From the NCBI GenBank assembly GCA_903921785.1, contig CAIXRH010000256.1, positions 1 through 62,182 on the forward strand: a stretch of DNA of 62,182 bases. The letters run 5' to 3'. This stretch comes from an uncultured Pseudomonadota bacterium (GTDB lineage: Bacteria; Myxococcota_A; UBA796; SXON01). Shown here one piece after another: positions 1-8,931 of the stretch. The position numbers were made by a program, and so were the translations under genes. The notes beneath the pieces were generated by a model. It saw only the letters and a list, made by a program, of their open reading frames with translations. It searched no databases and was not told the DNA's origin. Position 1 is the first letter of the stretch. Each line of letters begins with the position of its first letter.

Positions 1-35
1 GCCCCGCTCCGACGACGTCACCCGCCGCGTCAACG

Positions 36-65
36 AACCGACCACCGTCGGTGAAAACCGACCAC
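36..65. repeat. direct repeat pair with embedded GAAA hairpin
   Basis: AACCGACCAC occurs at 36-45 and again at 56-65, exactly 20 bp apart. Between and across them, GTCGGT (47-52) pairs with ACCGAC (57-62) around a GAAA loop. A repeat spaced by two helical turns suggests an operator or protein-binding site. It lies just upstream of the weak promoter-like sequence at 70-98. No gene follows directly on the plus strand, so its role is unknown. Confidence 0.35.
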
Positions 66-69
66 GAAC

Positions 70-98
70 TTGCGCATGCCGGGGAGCCCCTCTATAGC
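70..98 (+). promoter_or_regulatory. weak sigma70-like promoter candidate
   Basis: TTGCGC (70-75) and TATAGC (93-98) are separated by 17 bp. This is an acceptable but weak match. The predicted transcript would run antisense to the lipoprotein gene at 265-1656, so it may be fortuitous. Confidence 0.2.
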
Positions 99-200
99 TT
101 GCTGCCGGGCGAGGGTTCTTCCCGGACCGATCCGAGTCAGGGTCATTCGGTATGAGGCGCACTCTTGCCGAGGCCACAAGCGCTCGCCTGACGACGTCGT

Positions 201-243
201 GAATCCCGCCCCCCCGGCGCCGCGTCCTCGCCGGGTGAGCGGA
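201..243 (-). repeat. dispersed 3'-end repeat, copy 1 (terminator-like)
   Basis: This 43-nt stretch is nearly identical to 46541-46584, with one indel and one substitution. Weaker similarity extends about 40 bp further upstream in the same register. Both copies sit about 20 bp downstream of the stop of a minus-strand lipoprotein gene. On the minus strand the element can fold with CCCGGCG pairing to CGCCGGG, so it could act as a terminator or 3'-end stabiliser. There is no U-tract. Confidence 0.55.
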
Positions 244-264
244 GATCACGTTGGGTCGGCTGAC

Positions 265-1656
265 CTACGGGATCGAGATCGTGTACGTCTCGTCCAGGAT
301 CACCGACGGCCACGGCCCGAAGTAAGTGCCGTCGTAGCAGGCGTGCTCCGGGCAGGCGGAGAGGCAGATCTCGTCGTTGAGGCCCTGCGACTTGCCGGTG
401 CCCCAGTGGAGGATGAGCGGGTCGACCGCCGCGTCGCACGAGTTCTGGTCCACTGCGGTGATCTGCAGCGTGTCGCCGGGCATCGCCTCGAAGGAGATCG
501 GCGCGAGGTTGTCGTAGACGTCGTTGTTGTCGTCGTAGAACGACGCGCCGTTGAGGAGGAACTTGATGTCGTCGTCGATCGCGAAGTAGTCGAACTCCGA
601 CTCGCCGCCGGAGATGACGTACCGGAGCGGCTCGTCGTGCTTCCAGACCTTCACCGTCGTGCTGTCGGAGCCCTTGGCGCCCTCGCTGTCGAAGCAGCGG
701 AGCTCCACGTCCACGTCGCCCACGGGCAGCAGCGTCGCCCCGGCGACCACCCCGTCGATGCCGACGGTGCCGCTCGCGTCCCCGAGCTTCGTCCCGTCGC
801 CGTACCAGGCGCAGATGAGGTTGGTGACCGCTTCGTCGGCGTCGTAGACCGCGCCGGTGAGGGTGACCAGCTGGTTGTCGAGGAAATACTCCCCGGCGTT
901 GGGCGTGGTGATCTCCACCACGGGGGGCTCGTTCTCGGTGGGGTCGTCCACCGTGTTGCCCTTGAGCTTCACCGCGGAGGTGGAGTCATCCGGGTCGTTG
1001 CTCTCGAACCAGATCTCCCCCACCCACTCGTTGGTGTCCGGCGGGGCGAAGGTGACCTCCACGGTGAAGGAGAAGCCGGTGCGCAGCGCGTAGGGCGTCT
1101 CCCACCCGTCGGGGAGCTTCATCGAGTAGGCCGCTGCTTCGCCGCCCGGGAACGCCGCGTTGCCGATGTGCAGCGTGCCCGAGCACCCAGCGCGCACCTG
1201 GAAGGACTTGGTGGACGACTCGCCCGGCGCCACCGTGCCGAACCAGAGCAACTCCGGGTCGATGTCGATGCACGGTTTCACGCCCATCCCGGTGACCGAA
1301 ACCGGGAACACCGGCTTGTCCGGCTGGTTGGTGGAGAGGTTCAACGTGCCGAAGTCCTCGCCCTCCATGTCGGGCGTGTAGTGCACGACCAGCAGCCCCT
1401 CCTTGCCGGCCTCCAGCTCTTCGGGCCAGCTGAGCACCTGAAGGTCGGCGGACGCGCCGGATTCGAACTCCGCTCCGTCGATCTTGAGGGTGCCGAGCGC
1501 GTCGTTGCGCACCACGGCGCCGATCTCCCCGTAGTCGCCCACGACGATCTCTCCGAAGTCGATCGTGGCGGGCTCGACCACCAGCTCCGGCTCGGCGACG
1601 GCGAGCTGGTTGTCGGGATCGCAGCCTACCAGGACAAACAGAAGGAGGGGGCGCAT
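265..1656 (-). CDS. lipoprotein with ASH-like Ig domains
   Basis: This 463-aa protein begins MRPLLLFVLVGC, a short signal peptide ending in a lipobox with Asp at +2. After it come two repeats of a beta-sandwich pattern (about residues 25-125 and 135-240) with the ATIDFGEIVVGD type of strand. That pattern is typical of choice-of-anchor-D/ASH (HYDIN-like) Ig domains. A PKD-like domain follows (about 250-330), then a C-terminal region with no recognised family. The ATG at 1656 was chosen because it gives the signal peptide; the frame stays open far upstream without one. It is probably an envelope-anchored structural or adhesive protein; the ligand is unknown. It is divergent from the gene at 1696. 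Confidence 0.8.
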   Translation of the reverse strand: MRPLLLFVLVGCDPDNQLAVAEPELVVEPATIDFGEIVVGDYGEIGAVVRNDALGTLKIDGAEFESGASADLQVLSWPEELEAGKEGLLVVHYTPDMEGEDFGTLNLSTNQPDKPVFPVSVTGMGVKPCIDIDPELLWFGTVAPGESSTKSFQVRAGCSGTLHIGNAAFPGGEAAAYSMKLPDGWETPYALRTGFSFTVEVTFAPPDTNEWVGEIWFESNDPDDSTSAVKLKGNTVDDPTENEPPVVEITTPNAGEYFLDNQLVTLTGAVYDADEAVTNLICAWYGDGTKLGDASGTVGIDGVVAGATLLPVGDVDVELRCFDSEGAKGSDSTTVKVWKHDEPLRYVISGGESEFDYFAIDDDIKFLLNGASFYDDNNDVYDNLAPISFEAMPGDTLQITAVDQNSCDAAVDPLILHWGTGKSQGLNDEICLSACPEHACYDGTYFGPWPSVILDETYTISIP

Positions 1657-1695
1657 GACGGGGAGGCAGCTATATACGCACCGGCCGGAGGGCAA

Positions 1696-2745
1696 GTGGT
1701 CCGGGGAATTTCCGACGTACGTGCACGACTGTGGGGCCTCGCCCGCGAAGCGGAGACGCTCGCGGAGGCGGCCCATGCCCTGCTCGGGCAGGCGCCCGAA
1801 CCGGAGGACTGGGCGGACCTCCTCGACTTCGTGGCCACCGAGTGGCTCGACCCCACCGGCCGCACCCTCGCCGAGCGCCTCGCCGGCGAACCCGGCCTCG
1901 AGGACCTCGCCGAATGGCCGCTCGGGGTGCACACGGGCCTGTTCACGGTGGACGGACACGACGACGGACTCGTCCTGCTCCGCGACGTGGCCGACGACCG
2001 CGAGGTCGCTGTTCGCGTGGGCGCCGCGGCGCAAGCCGAACTGCCGCGCCGCACGGTGCTCAAGGCCCGGTTGGTGCCCTGGCGCGGCGGGATGGAGTTC
2101 TTCGGTGACCCGGGGCTCTACGGCGTGCGCGGGGTGATGGCGCGCATGGAGCTGCTGCACCAGTGGCGCGAAGGCCCCGAACCCGCGCAGCTCGCCCGGC
2201 TCCGAGAGCTCCGCGCAGGCTACGCCCGGCAACGGGACCAGCGTCGGGTCTTCCTCGAACACTTCAGCGCCGACCTGGTCGTTTTCCCCAATGCCGAGGC
2301 GATGGAGGACGCGCTCGACGCCTTCTACCGACACCTGCTCCACGAAGACCGGGGCCCCCGCGGCGACCGGCCGACCCGCGCCGAGACCCGCCGCGCGGCC
2401 ACGTCGGCGCCGGCGGAGGACGTCGGGATCCGGCTCGGCGACACCCTCCGCACCGGGCGGCCCGGGCTCTGGTTCCACGACGTCGAGGGCGCATTGTTCC
2501 TCCCTTCCTACGGAGAGCTTCAAGACCACCTCGCGGGACGTGACGATCATCCCGCCGTCGTCGAGCTCTGGTTGACGAACCCCGAGCTCCCGCGGGTGGC
2601 GTTGGCGCACGCCGGCCCAACGGCACGCCTCGCCGCGTGGCTGGGCGTCCCCGACGCGCCCCTTCACGAGCTGCTCGGCCCTTCGCCCCACGCGGGCGTG
2701 CGCACGCCGTCCCCTCTCCCTGAGTTCGACGATCAAACGGGCTGA
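1696..2745 (+). CDS. conserved-looking hypothetical protein
   Basis: I do not recognise this protein of about 349 aa. It has no signal peptide or membrane segment. The N-terminal third is helical (LWGLAREAETLAEAAHALLG). The middle is a beta-rich stretch with DGLVLLRDVADD and FFGDPGLYGV, and the C-terminus is mixed alpha/beta ending in EFDDQTG. The GTG at 1696 has a GGAGGG just upstream (1687-1692), but only 3 nt away, so the start is uncertain; CTG at 1729 is an alternative. The ORF extends upstream to 70, but that part is antisense to the lipoprotein gene. It is probably cytoplasmic. Confidence 0.6.
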   Translation: MVRGISDVRARLWGLAREAETLAEAAHALLGQAPEPEDWADLLDFVATEWLDPTGRTLAERLAGEPGLEDLAEWPLGVHTGLFTVDGHDDGLVLLRDVADDREVAVRVGAAAQAELPRRTVLKARLVPWRGGMEFFGDPGLYGVRGVMARMELLHQWREGPEPAQLARLRELRAGYARQRDQRRVFLEHFSADLVVFPNAEAMEDALDAFYRHLLHEDRGPRGDRPTRAETRRAATSAPAEDVGIRLGDTLRTGRPGLWFHDVEGALFLPSYGELQDHLAGRDDHPAVVELWLTNPELPRVALAHAGPTARLAAWLGVPDAPLHELLGPSPHAGVRTPSPLPEFDDQTG

Positions 2746-2990
2746 TCCTCCGCAATAGCGGGGTCGACCCTGTCGAGGGGCCGGTGGCGCCCCACGGACC
2801 TTCCGCCCGGACCCCTCGGCGGTCGAGGAGCCGTCGCCGCGAGCCTGGCGGGGCGGGCGGCCTGGCCGCGCGCTTTCATACGTCGCTCCCCCTCGGGACC
2901 CCTACGGGCTTGCCCGAGCCATGCCGCGCGGCACCTCCCGCGTCCGCAGCAGGCCGGACACGATGCCCCTGCGCCGTGTTCGGCTTTCAC

Positions 2991-3017
2991 TTGACCCGAA
3001 GCCCGATCCTGCATAAA
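2991..3017 (+). promoter_or_regulatory. promoter with near-leaderless start
   Basis: TTGACC (2991-2996) is followed after 15 bp by CATAAA (3012-3017). Transcription would begin near 3024, only a few bases before the GTG at 3029. No Shine-Dalgarno precedes that GTG, which fits a leaderless or very short-leader mRNA. Confidence 0.4.
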
Positions 3018-3028
3018 CGGGCGCCGCT

Positions 3029-4276
3029 GTGACCAACCCTCCGCCGTCGTCCCCTGGACCCGCCGCCGAACGCATCACCGTACGCGCATCCACGGGGGTG
3101 CAGGGGGGCGGATCGCTGAACTTCGGGAAGCTGGTGTGGCTCGAAGGCGCGCGGCTGCACGTGCAGGTCGACTGTTCGCTCAAGCCCATGGATCCGGTTG
3201 TGCTGAAGGTCGATCTTCAGCCGGTCCCCGGAAACGCCATGCTCCACGGCACCGTGATGCGGGCGCTCCCCACCGCCCAGGGCGAACCCACGGCGTACCT
3301 CGTTCGGCTGGACTCGGTGGCCAGCGACGATCAGGTGCGCTGGCACCAGTTCCTCAAGGTCAAGCGCAGCGGCGGCACGCTCAGCGACCTCTCCGATGTG
3401 CACGACGGGTCCGGGGCGATGAAGGCGACCTATTCCTCTGTCGCCGAGCGCGAACGCCGCGCGGCGCTCGAGCGGATGGGCGGCGGGGTCAAGCACCCCT
3501 CGGGCGTGGGCGGCGGCGCCACCCCCAGCAGCGCGGCCACCTGGTCCTCGAGCTCCCTGAGCGAAGGCGGCGGCCGGGCCGCGATGCGCGACGCGCTGAA
3601 GGCCGCCCTCACGCGTGGCTCCGAAGCGCCCCGACCCGCGGCAGCGTCGCCCGCCCCCTCGCCCAACGTGCCGCCCGCGCCCCCGGCCGCGCCCGCCACC
3701 CGGTACGTCTCCCACGCGAACCCCGAGTCGATGGGCGGCAACCCGCGCTCGACGGCGTCCACGTGGTCCCAGGCGTCCGCGCGGCCCGGCACGCCCATCC
3801 CCACCGGGATCCCGTCCACCTCGGCACACGTCCCGGCGCCCCAGGGCCCGGCGCCGCTGCGCTCGGGCGGCTTCGGCGGCCCGCCCGCGCCGCCGCCGCC
3901 CGCCTCCCCCGGCACCGTGGTCACCGACGACCCCACGTGGGTCGCGTCCAACCTTGGTGGAACGACCTACGTGAAGGTCGACTGGCGCACTCCGGAGGCC
4001 TTCTCCTTCGATGTGCACACCCAGCTCAGCGCGGGCGTGCTCACGCTGAACTCCGATGGGCGTCCCCTCCCCCAGACCGGCGCGATCTACTTTGTGTTGA
4101 ACCACCAGGGGATCCTGGTGCAGGCGAAGGGCACCGTGAGCGAACACCGCGGCTTCAGCGCGACCTACCGGGTGGAGCTGGATGCGAGCCACATCGCTGA
4201 GCTCCGGCGCGGCGCGCGGACCACGTCGACGGTGAGCGGGGTGGGCTCGGTCGATCCCGGGCGGCGCGCGCGCTGA
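3029..4276 (+). CDS. protein with two PilZ-like domains
   Basis: The 415-aa product has an N-terminal PilZ-like beta-barrel (about residues 15-115). A long Pro/Ala/Ser-rich linker (about 135-305) follows, with no predicted fold. A second barrel of similar pattern lies at about 310-400 (LSAGVLTLNSDG, GILVQAKGTVSEH). PilZ domains often bind cyclic di-GMP, but the RxxxR and D/NxSxxG signatures are not clearly present in either copy, so ligand binding is doubtful. It has no signal peptide and is likely a cytoplasmic regulator or motility-linked factor, as such proteins are abundant in myxobacteria. GTG start with no Shine-Dalgarno; see the promoter at 2991. Confidence 0.6.
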   Translation: MTNPPPSSPGPAAERITVRASTGVQGGGSLNFGKLVWLEGARLHVQVDCSLKPMDPVVLKVDLQPVPGNAMLHGTVMRALPTAQGEPTAYLVRLDSVASDDQVRWHQFLKVKRSGGTLSDLSDVHDGSGAMKATYSSVAERERRAALERMGGGVKHPSGVGGGATPSSAATWSSSSLSEGGGRAAMRDALKAALTRGSEAPRPAAASPAPSPNVPPAPPAAPATRYVSHANPESMGGNPRSTASTWSQASARPGTPIPTGIPSTSAHVPAPQGPAPLRSGGFGGPPAPPPPASPGTVVTDDPTWVASNLGGTTYVKVDWRTPEAFSFDVHTQLSAGVLTLNSDGRPLPQTGAIYFVLNHQGILVQAKGTVSEHRGFSATYRVELDASHIAELRRGARTTSTVSGVGSVDPGRRAR

Positions 4277-4337
4277 GTCGGAGCGGCCGTCGCGCCTCCT
4301 CCCGGGGCCCGCTGTCTCGGCCGCGCAGCCCCGCCGC

Positions 4338-5540
4338 TCACGGCACCAGCCACCCCCGCAGCACCCGCCGGAGGTCCGGCAGCGCGCCCACCGGCTCGCT
4401 GCCCGCCGGCGCCGGCCACCCCGCCTCGACGAGCAGCGCCTCGACCTCCGCAGGCGCGAGCGGCGCCCCGCGGCTCGCGATCGCCGTGGACTGCACCACC
4501 GCCACCGCCGCCGCCACCATCGCCGACGCCCCGCTCGTCCCCCCGAACTGGGCGGTGTACGCCTGCCGCGGGTCGGCGTCCGGGTACCAGAGGTCGGTGT
4601 AGGGCGGGCCGCCCACCGTGACGATGCCTGCGGACCAGCCCTGCACCACGACCGAGCTGCCCCAGTTGGAGCCGTCGCGCGCGCCGGGGAGGTCTCCGGT
4701 GGAGGGCTCCCCGCCGCCGACCCGGAGCACGCCCGTCTCGTCGGTGAAGGCCCCTTCGTAGACCGGGTCGTCCAGGTCGACAGCGTCGTTGCCGGCGGGC
4801 TCCACCACCACGATGCCCGCCGCGGTGGCGGCGCGGATCGCGTCGCGGACGCCGGCGTCGATGCTGATCGGGACGAACTCGAAGTCCGGGCCGTAGGCCT
4901 GCTGCTCGACGAGGATGACGTCTCCGGGGGAAAGCACCGCGGCGGCCTCCACGATCGCCCGCGCAGGATCGTACTCCAAGAGGCCGGTATCATTCGCGAA
5001 GTAGGGGTGTTCGACCAGCACGGCGGCCCCGGGCGCCCCGCCGACCACGCCGAAGCCGTTGTCCCCAGCGGCCAGGATGCCGAGGACACCTGAGCCGTGG
5101 AACTGCCACGTGGGGTCGGGCTCGCCGCCGAGGCGGGCGGCGCTGTGGAGGAGGTCTTCGTGGGCGGGGTCCCAGTCGAACTCCACGTCAACGATGGTGA
5201 CGTACTCCCCCGAACTTCCAGGGAATTGTGCGCCCTCATCGAAGCCCAGCCCCTCCGGCTCGACCCCCCGCCACGCTTGCGGGAACGCCGGCGTCTCGGG
5301 CGGGAGATCGTCGTCCGGGGGCGGCGCCGCGCGGAGCGCCCGCGCCGCCGTCTCGGCCCGGCCGGAGGCCAGGAGGCGCTCGGCTTGCGTGGCGGCGTCG
5401 GGGCCGCGGAGGACCCAGTGGTGAGCGAGCCGCCCGGCCGCCCCGGGGAACCGGGGCGAAGCGCCGGGCGGCGGCGCGTCCGCGACGAGGTAGACCCGCT
5501 CGGGCTCACGCCCCGGCCCCGGCAGGAGCTCGGGGATCAC
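4338..5540 (-). CDS. S8 (subtilisin-like) serine peptidase
   Basis: This 400-aa protein carries the S8 triad: Asp118 (VTIVDVEFDWDPAHEDL), His148 (FHGSGVLGILAAGDNG) and Ser336 (GGTSGASAM). The oxyanion Asn is at 251 (EPAGND). The N-terminal 110 residues are Pro/Ala-rich and could be a propeptide. No signal peptide is visible with the chosen GTG start, so it may be cytoplasmic or exported in an unrecognised way. That GTG overlaps the stop of the upstream Nudix gene (GTGA), suggesting translational coupling; the frame stays open further upstream, so an earlier start is possible. Substrate unknown. Confidence 0.8.
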   Translation of the reverse strand: MIPELLPGPGREPERVYLVADAPPPGASPRFPGAAGRLAHHWVLRGPDAATQAERLLASGRAETAARALRAAPPPDDDLPPETPAFPQAWRGVEPEGLGFDEGAQFPGSSGEYVTIVDVEFDWDPAHEDLLHSAARLGGEPDPTWQFHGSGVLGILAAGDNGFGVVGGAPGAAVLVEHPYFANDTGLLEYDPARAIVEAAAVLSPGDVILVEQQAYGPDFEFVPISIDAGVRDAIRAATAAGIVVVEPAGNDAVDLDDPVYEGAFTDETGVLRVGGGEPSTGDLPGARDGSNWGSSVVVQGWSAGIVTVGGPPYTDLWYPDADPRQAYTAQFGGTSGASAMVAAAVAVVQSTAIASRGAPLAPAEVEALLVEAGWPAPAGSEPVGALPDLRRVLRGWLVP

Positions 5541-6229
5541 GCCCGCGCCCACCACCGCCCGCGACTGAACTCGTATCGCCACGGCGGCTCCACCTGCTCC
5601 GCGGACGGATGCTCCGGGTCGCCCGGGAGCAAGACGAACGTCTGCTCCCCGTCCTGCACGAAGCGCGGCATGATCGGCGGCGTGTGACGGCGGGCAGCGA
5701 GCACCGCCTCGACCGAGTCGTACGGCGCCAGCTCCATCAGCGTGCGCAGCGTCGGCGGCGCCACCGGCAGCTCGCCGCGCTCGGACCGCGCCATCGCCTC
5801 GACCGGACGGAACCACCCGCCGCGGGTGGCCTCCTCGCCGTCCACCACGGCGTCGGCGCCCTCGGGCAGCTTCGCCACGAAGAACCACGTGTCGTACCGG
5901 CGCGGCTCCACCTCGGGGGTGATCCAGTGCGCCCACACGTTCACCCCGCGGAGGTCCCACGCTTCGCCGTCGCGGAGGGCCACGCCGGCCTCTTCGGCCA
6001 TCTCGCGGAGGGCGGCGGCCCAGAACGCCCGGGGGACGCGCTCCAGGTCCCCGCCGAGGACGGGCGTAGCTTCGTCCGCGGGGTCCACCCGACCACCGGG
6101 GAAGACCCACGCGCTCGGCATGAAGCCGACGGAGCGGCTGCGCTCCATGAGCCACACCTCGGGGCCGTCGGCCCCGTCGCGGAGGAGGATGACGGTGGCG
6201 GCGGGGCGGAGCGCGGCGGGCGTCGACAT
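5537..6229 (-). CDS. Nudix hydrolase, NUDT19-like
   Basis: The 230-aa protein opens with a beta-strand (AATVILLRDG) leading to AWVFPGGRVD. The Nudix box is then completed by REMAEEAGV (about residues 76-84). About 25 residues separate the GG from the REXXEE helix, an insertion typical of the NUDT19/NUDT7-type CoA and nucleotide-sugar diphosphatases. ATG 6229 (MSTPAALRP) was chosen over an in-frame ATG 57 nt upstream because it starts right at the domain. It is coupled by a GTGA overlap to the downstream peptidase. The likely reaction is hydrolysis of a nucleoside-diphosphate-linked substrate such as acyl-CoA; substrate is inferred from family only. Confidence 0.8.
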   Translation of the reverse strand: MSTPAALRPAATVILLRDGADGPEVWLMERSRSVGFMPSAWVFPGGRVDPADEATPVLGGDLERVPRAFWAAALREMAEEAGVALRDGEAWDLRGVNVWAHWITPEVEPRRYDTWFFVAKLPEGADAVVDGEEATRGGWFRPVEAMARSERGELPVAPPTLRTLMELAPYDSVEAVLAARRHTPPIMPRFVQDGEQTFVLLPGDPEHPSAEQVEPPWRYEFSRGRWWARA

Positions 6230-6382
6230 CCGCCCGAGGTATCCTGTCCCGGCGGCCGCCGGACGGGCCCCGGGGACGCGCCCCACCCGACCCTTCTCGC
6301 CCCGGCGGCTCCTCGACCGCGGCGCCGCCGGGCGAGAACGGCCGTCCGGCGCCTCGGCCCTTTGCCATGGGCTCGTCCTTGC

Positions 6383-6877
6383 TCAGCCGTAGGTGAGAAA
6401 CGGCGGTTCTCCCTCCGCGACATCCCCGAGGCGGCGCAGCCCACACCGCTCGAGCACCCGCTGCGACGCCACGTTCTCCGGGTGTACCCGCCCGACGATC
6501 CGCGCGCCGGACAACCGTTCGCGAGCGTCCGCCACCACGGCGAGCGCGCTCTCCGTGGCGTACCCGTGGCCGCGCGCGGCGACGTGCAGTCGATAACCAA
6601 GGTCGTACTGGTCTTCCTGGGCGTCGTAGCGGAGGCCGCACCAGCCGAGGAACACGCCATCCGCGGCGCGCACCACCGCGAGGCGCCCCACTCCGCGCGC
6701 GTACTGCGGCCGGATGCGATCGCGGAGCACCGCCGCCGCGCCCGTGCGGTCGACCGGGCCGTCCCCGGTGAACCGCAGCACGAGGGGGTCGTCGTTGAGC
6801 CGCACGAGCTCGTCGAGATCGCCCTCGTCCAGCGCCCGGAGCACGAGCCTCGGCGTTCGCAGCGGAACGCTCAACAT
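6383..6877 (-). CDS. GNAT family N-acetyltransferase (RimJ/RimL-type)
   Basis: The 164-aa protein has the classical RimJ/L-like layout: LRTPRLVLRALDEGDL at the N-terminus, then a central strand leading to the acetyl-CoA-binding loop GYRLHVAARGHGYATES. Near the C-terminus is ENVASQRVLERCGL, the conserved motif B region. It would transfer an acetyl group from acetyl-CoA to an amino group on a protein N-terminus or small molecule; the substrate is unknown. It starts 6 bp after the SGNH hydrolase and may be part of the mla transcript. Confidence 0.85.
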   Translation of the reverse strand: MLSVPLRTPRLVLRALDEGDLDELVRLNDDPLVLRFTGDGPVDRTGAAAVLRDRIRPQYARGVGRLAVVRAADGVFLGWCGLRYDAQEDQYDLGYRLHVAARGHGYATESALAVVADARERLSGARIVGRVHPENVASQRVLERCGLRRLGDVAEGEPPFLTYG

Positions 6878-6883
6878 GAAGCC

Positions 6884-7975
6884 CTAGATGTCGCCGTTCG
6901 CGAGCGAGCCCGCCACGCTGGTCTTCTGCGCGGGGGCGGTGCCGTCCCAGACGTCGGTTCCGACGTGGATGGGCGCAGCGGCCAACGGCACGGGCACGCG
7001 GGTGGGCCAGCCGGCGTCCTCCAGGGCGGTCGCGAGCGCGCGAGCGAGCAGCGTGTCCCCCTGGGCGGAGGGGTGGAGGTCGTCCACGAACAGCGCGCCG
7101 GAGCTCATCCCCGAGCGCTGGAACACCCGCATGGCGTCCACGTAAGGGAGGTTGTGGGCCTGGGCGACGCGATATTGGGCGTCGGAGTAGGGGTACACCG
7201 GATCGCTCTCGGTGCGCCCACGCGACACCATGGTGGTGGTGCAGAGGCCGAGGAAGACCACGCCGATGTCCCGCGTCCGGGCGTCTTCCACCAGCGCTTC
7301 CAGGTTCGCCGCGTAGTCCGCGAGCGGCACGCGCCGCACGCCGGTGTCCCCGGGCTGGGGCCAGGAGATGACCCGCTCCGCGGGCTTGCCGCGTGCCGAG
7401 TTGAACGTGCGCTTCACCACGCGGAACAAACCCAGCTTGGAGAGCTGGATCTCGGTGCGCGCCGCGAAGGTGCCGTACTGGTGGTACAGGTCCATGTCGC
7501 GGATGATGTCGAGCGTGGAGTCGCTCCACAGGTTGCCGATGACGAGGACCTTGGGCTGAAGGGACCAGCCGAGATCCTGCATCACGACCCGCGTCTGGAG
7601 CGTGGAGTAGCCGGGGACCGCCAACGAGCGGCCGCGCGCGGGCGACCCGTCCGCGGTGAGCGTAGCGGCGAGCTGCTCGTGGATGGTGTACCCGTCGGCC
7701 ACGCCGTCGCCAAAGATGCTGGAGTCGCCGACCGTGAGGATGAGCGGGGCGCCGTCGGGGCCGGGGGCGGTGGTCTGGCGGAAGCCGTCACTGTCCACCG
7801 CGTAGCTGCCGGCGAGGTTGGCGGACGCGGGGGCGAGGCGCCAGAGCCGGCGGGGATCGGGCTGGAGCATCCGCGCGTCCCCCACGGCGTAGCTCAGGTA
7901 GATCCGGGAGGCGATCTCCAGGACGACCAGCACGCCGAACATCCCCACCAGCCGACGGACCTTGGCGCGATTCAT
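6884..7975 (-). CDS. membrane-anchored SGNH/GDSL-like hydrolase
   Basis: This 363-aa protein has an N-terminal membrane anchor (about residues 9-28). An SGNH hydrolase domain follows, with block I at TVGDSS (Ser85 the likely nucleophile) and block V at DDLHPSAQG (about 298-306, Asp and His of the triad). Family members are esterases or acetyl/acyl-transferring enzymes acting on lipids or polysaccharides. Its ATG overlaps the MlaD stop (ATGA at 7972-7975), tying it to the lipid transport operon. A role in trimming or exchanging acyl groups on transported lipids is plausible but inferred from position. Confidence 0.8.
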   Translation of the reverse strand: MNRAKVRRLVGMFGVLVVLEIASRIYLSYAVGDARMLQPDPRRLWRLAPASANLAGSYAVDSDGFRQTTAPGPDGAPLILTVGDSSIFGDGVADGYTIHEQLAATLTADGSPARGRSLAVPGYSTLQTRVVMQDLGWSLQPKVLVIGNLWSDSTLDIIRDMDLYHQYGTFAARTEIQLSKLGLFRVVKRTFNSARGKPAERVISWPQPGDTGVRRVPLADYAANLEALVEDARTRDIGVVFLGLCTTTMVSRGRTESDPVYPYSDAQYRVAQAHNLPYVDAMRVFQRSGMSSGALFVDDLHPSAQGDTLLARALATALEDAGWPTRVPVPLAAAPIHVGTDVWDGTAPAQKTSVAGSLANGDI

Positions 7976-8907
7976 TTGTGTCCCTGCTCAGCGAGGATGT
8001 GCGCGTCCCGCGGGGAGAGGCGGATCAGGATGCCCTCCTCCTGGGTGATACGTAGCCAGTCTTCCCGAGTGAACGAGTCGGCCTTCACCAGGAGGCTCTC
8101 GATCCGCCCGGTCTGGCGGTTCACCTTCTCGATGACCACCCGGCCCTCCTTGGCGGCGGCGCTCAAGTCGTCCACCAGGGCGTCGACCTTCTTGGGGTCC
8201 ACCGAGGCGACGAGCGCGTCCGCCCGGTCCACCGCGCCGTCCACCTTGGTGAGCGTGCCGTTGGCGTGGGCGACGACGGGGCGGGCGCTCTCGCTGGTGC
8301 GCTCCACGCTCTCCAGGGTGGACTTCGCCTTCGTGGCGATCTCGGGGAACGCATCGGACGCGACCGCCGCGTTGTGGAGCAGCCGCTCGGCGTCGTCGAG
8401 CATGCGGGTGGCGCGCTCCGGATCGGCCTTCAACGCGTCGGTGAGCACCTTGAGCGCCTCGGGATCGAGCGCGTTGACCAGCGGGCCGAGGGAGGTGACC
8501 AGCTGGTCGATCTCCACGGGCTGGCCGACCGAGAGGAGCTTCCCGCCGTCGGCGAGCAGCGGCGCCGTGTCGGAGACCGGCGTGAGCTCCACGTACTTCT
8601 CGCCGAGCACGGAGCGGGCGCGGACCGCCACCTTCACGTCCTGGCGCAACCCCGCCTCCGCGTCGAGGCTCAGGGTGGCGACGGCGCCGCCGTGGGCCAC
8701 GCCCAGCTTCTCCACCCGCCCGACCGGCACGCCGGAGACCGAGACCACCGCGCCATCCGAGAGCCCGGCCGCATCGGAGAACGACGCTTCCACCGTGATG
8801 GAGCGGCCGAGGCCACGGATCGCCCCCACCTCGAGCGCCATGAACGCGAGGATCGCAGAGGCGCCCACGACCAGGAGGCCGACGCCGATCTCGTGACGAC
8901 GGGACAC
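7972..8907 (-). CDS. mlaD: MlaD-type MCE substrate-binding protein
   Basis: The 311-aa protein has a single N-terminal membrane helix (about 7-28) and then an MCE domain (about 36-115; YVELTP is the conserved core). A long helical C-terminal region rich in Ala/Asp/Glu runs to the end, much longer than the short tail of E. coli MlaD. MCE domains form hexameric rings that bind phospholipid in the periplasm, on the outer face of the MlaFE transporter. The long helices suggest an extended needle or tunnel of the LetB/PqiB kind. It is the fourth gene of the operon, 24 bp after mlaF. Confidence 0.88.
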   Translation of the reverse strand: MSRRHEIGVGLLVVGASAILAFMALEVGAIRGLGRSITVEASFSDAAGLSDGAVVSVSGVPVGRVEKLGVAHGGAVATLSLDAEAGLRQDVKVAVRARSVLGEKYVELTPVSDTAPLLADGGKLLSVGQPVEIDQLVTSLGPLVNALDPEALKVLTDALKADPERATRMLDDAERLLHNAAVASDAFPEIATKAKSTLESVERTSESARPVVAHANGTLTKVDGAVDRADALVASVDPKKVDALVDDLSAAAKEGRVVIEKVNRQTGRIESLLVKADSFTREDWLRITQEEGILIRLSPRDAHILAEQGHK

Positions 8908-8931
8908 GCGGCCGGGTAACCTCCCCCGCCC

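Noticed and set aside
5228-8896. Open frame of 1222 aa on the plus strand
   Set aside because: It is antisense to the Nudix, GNAT, SGNH and MlaD genes, which have clear families and motifs. The product is Arg/Ala/His-rich with no domains, as expected from high-GC codon bias.
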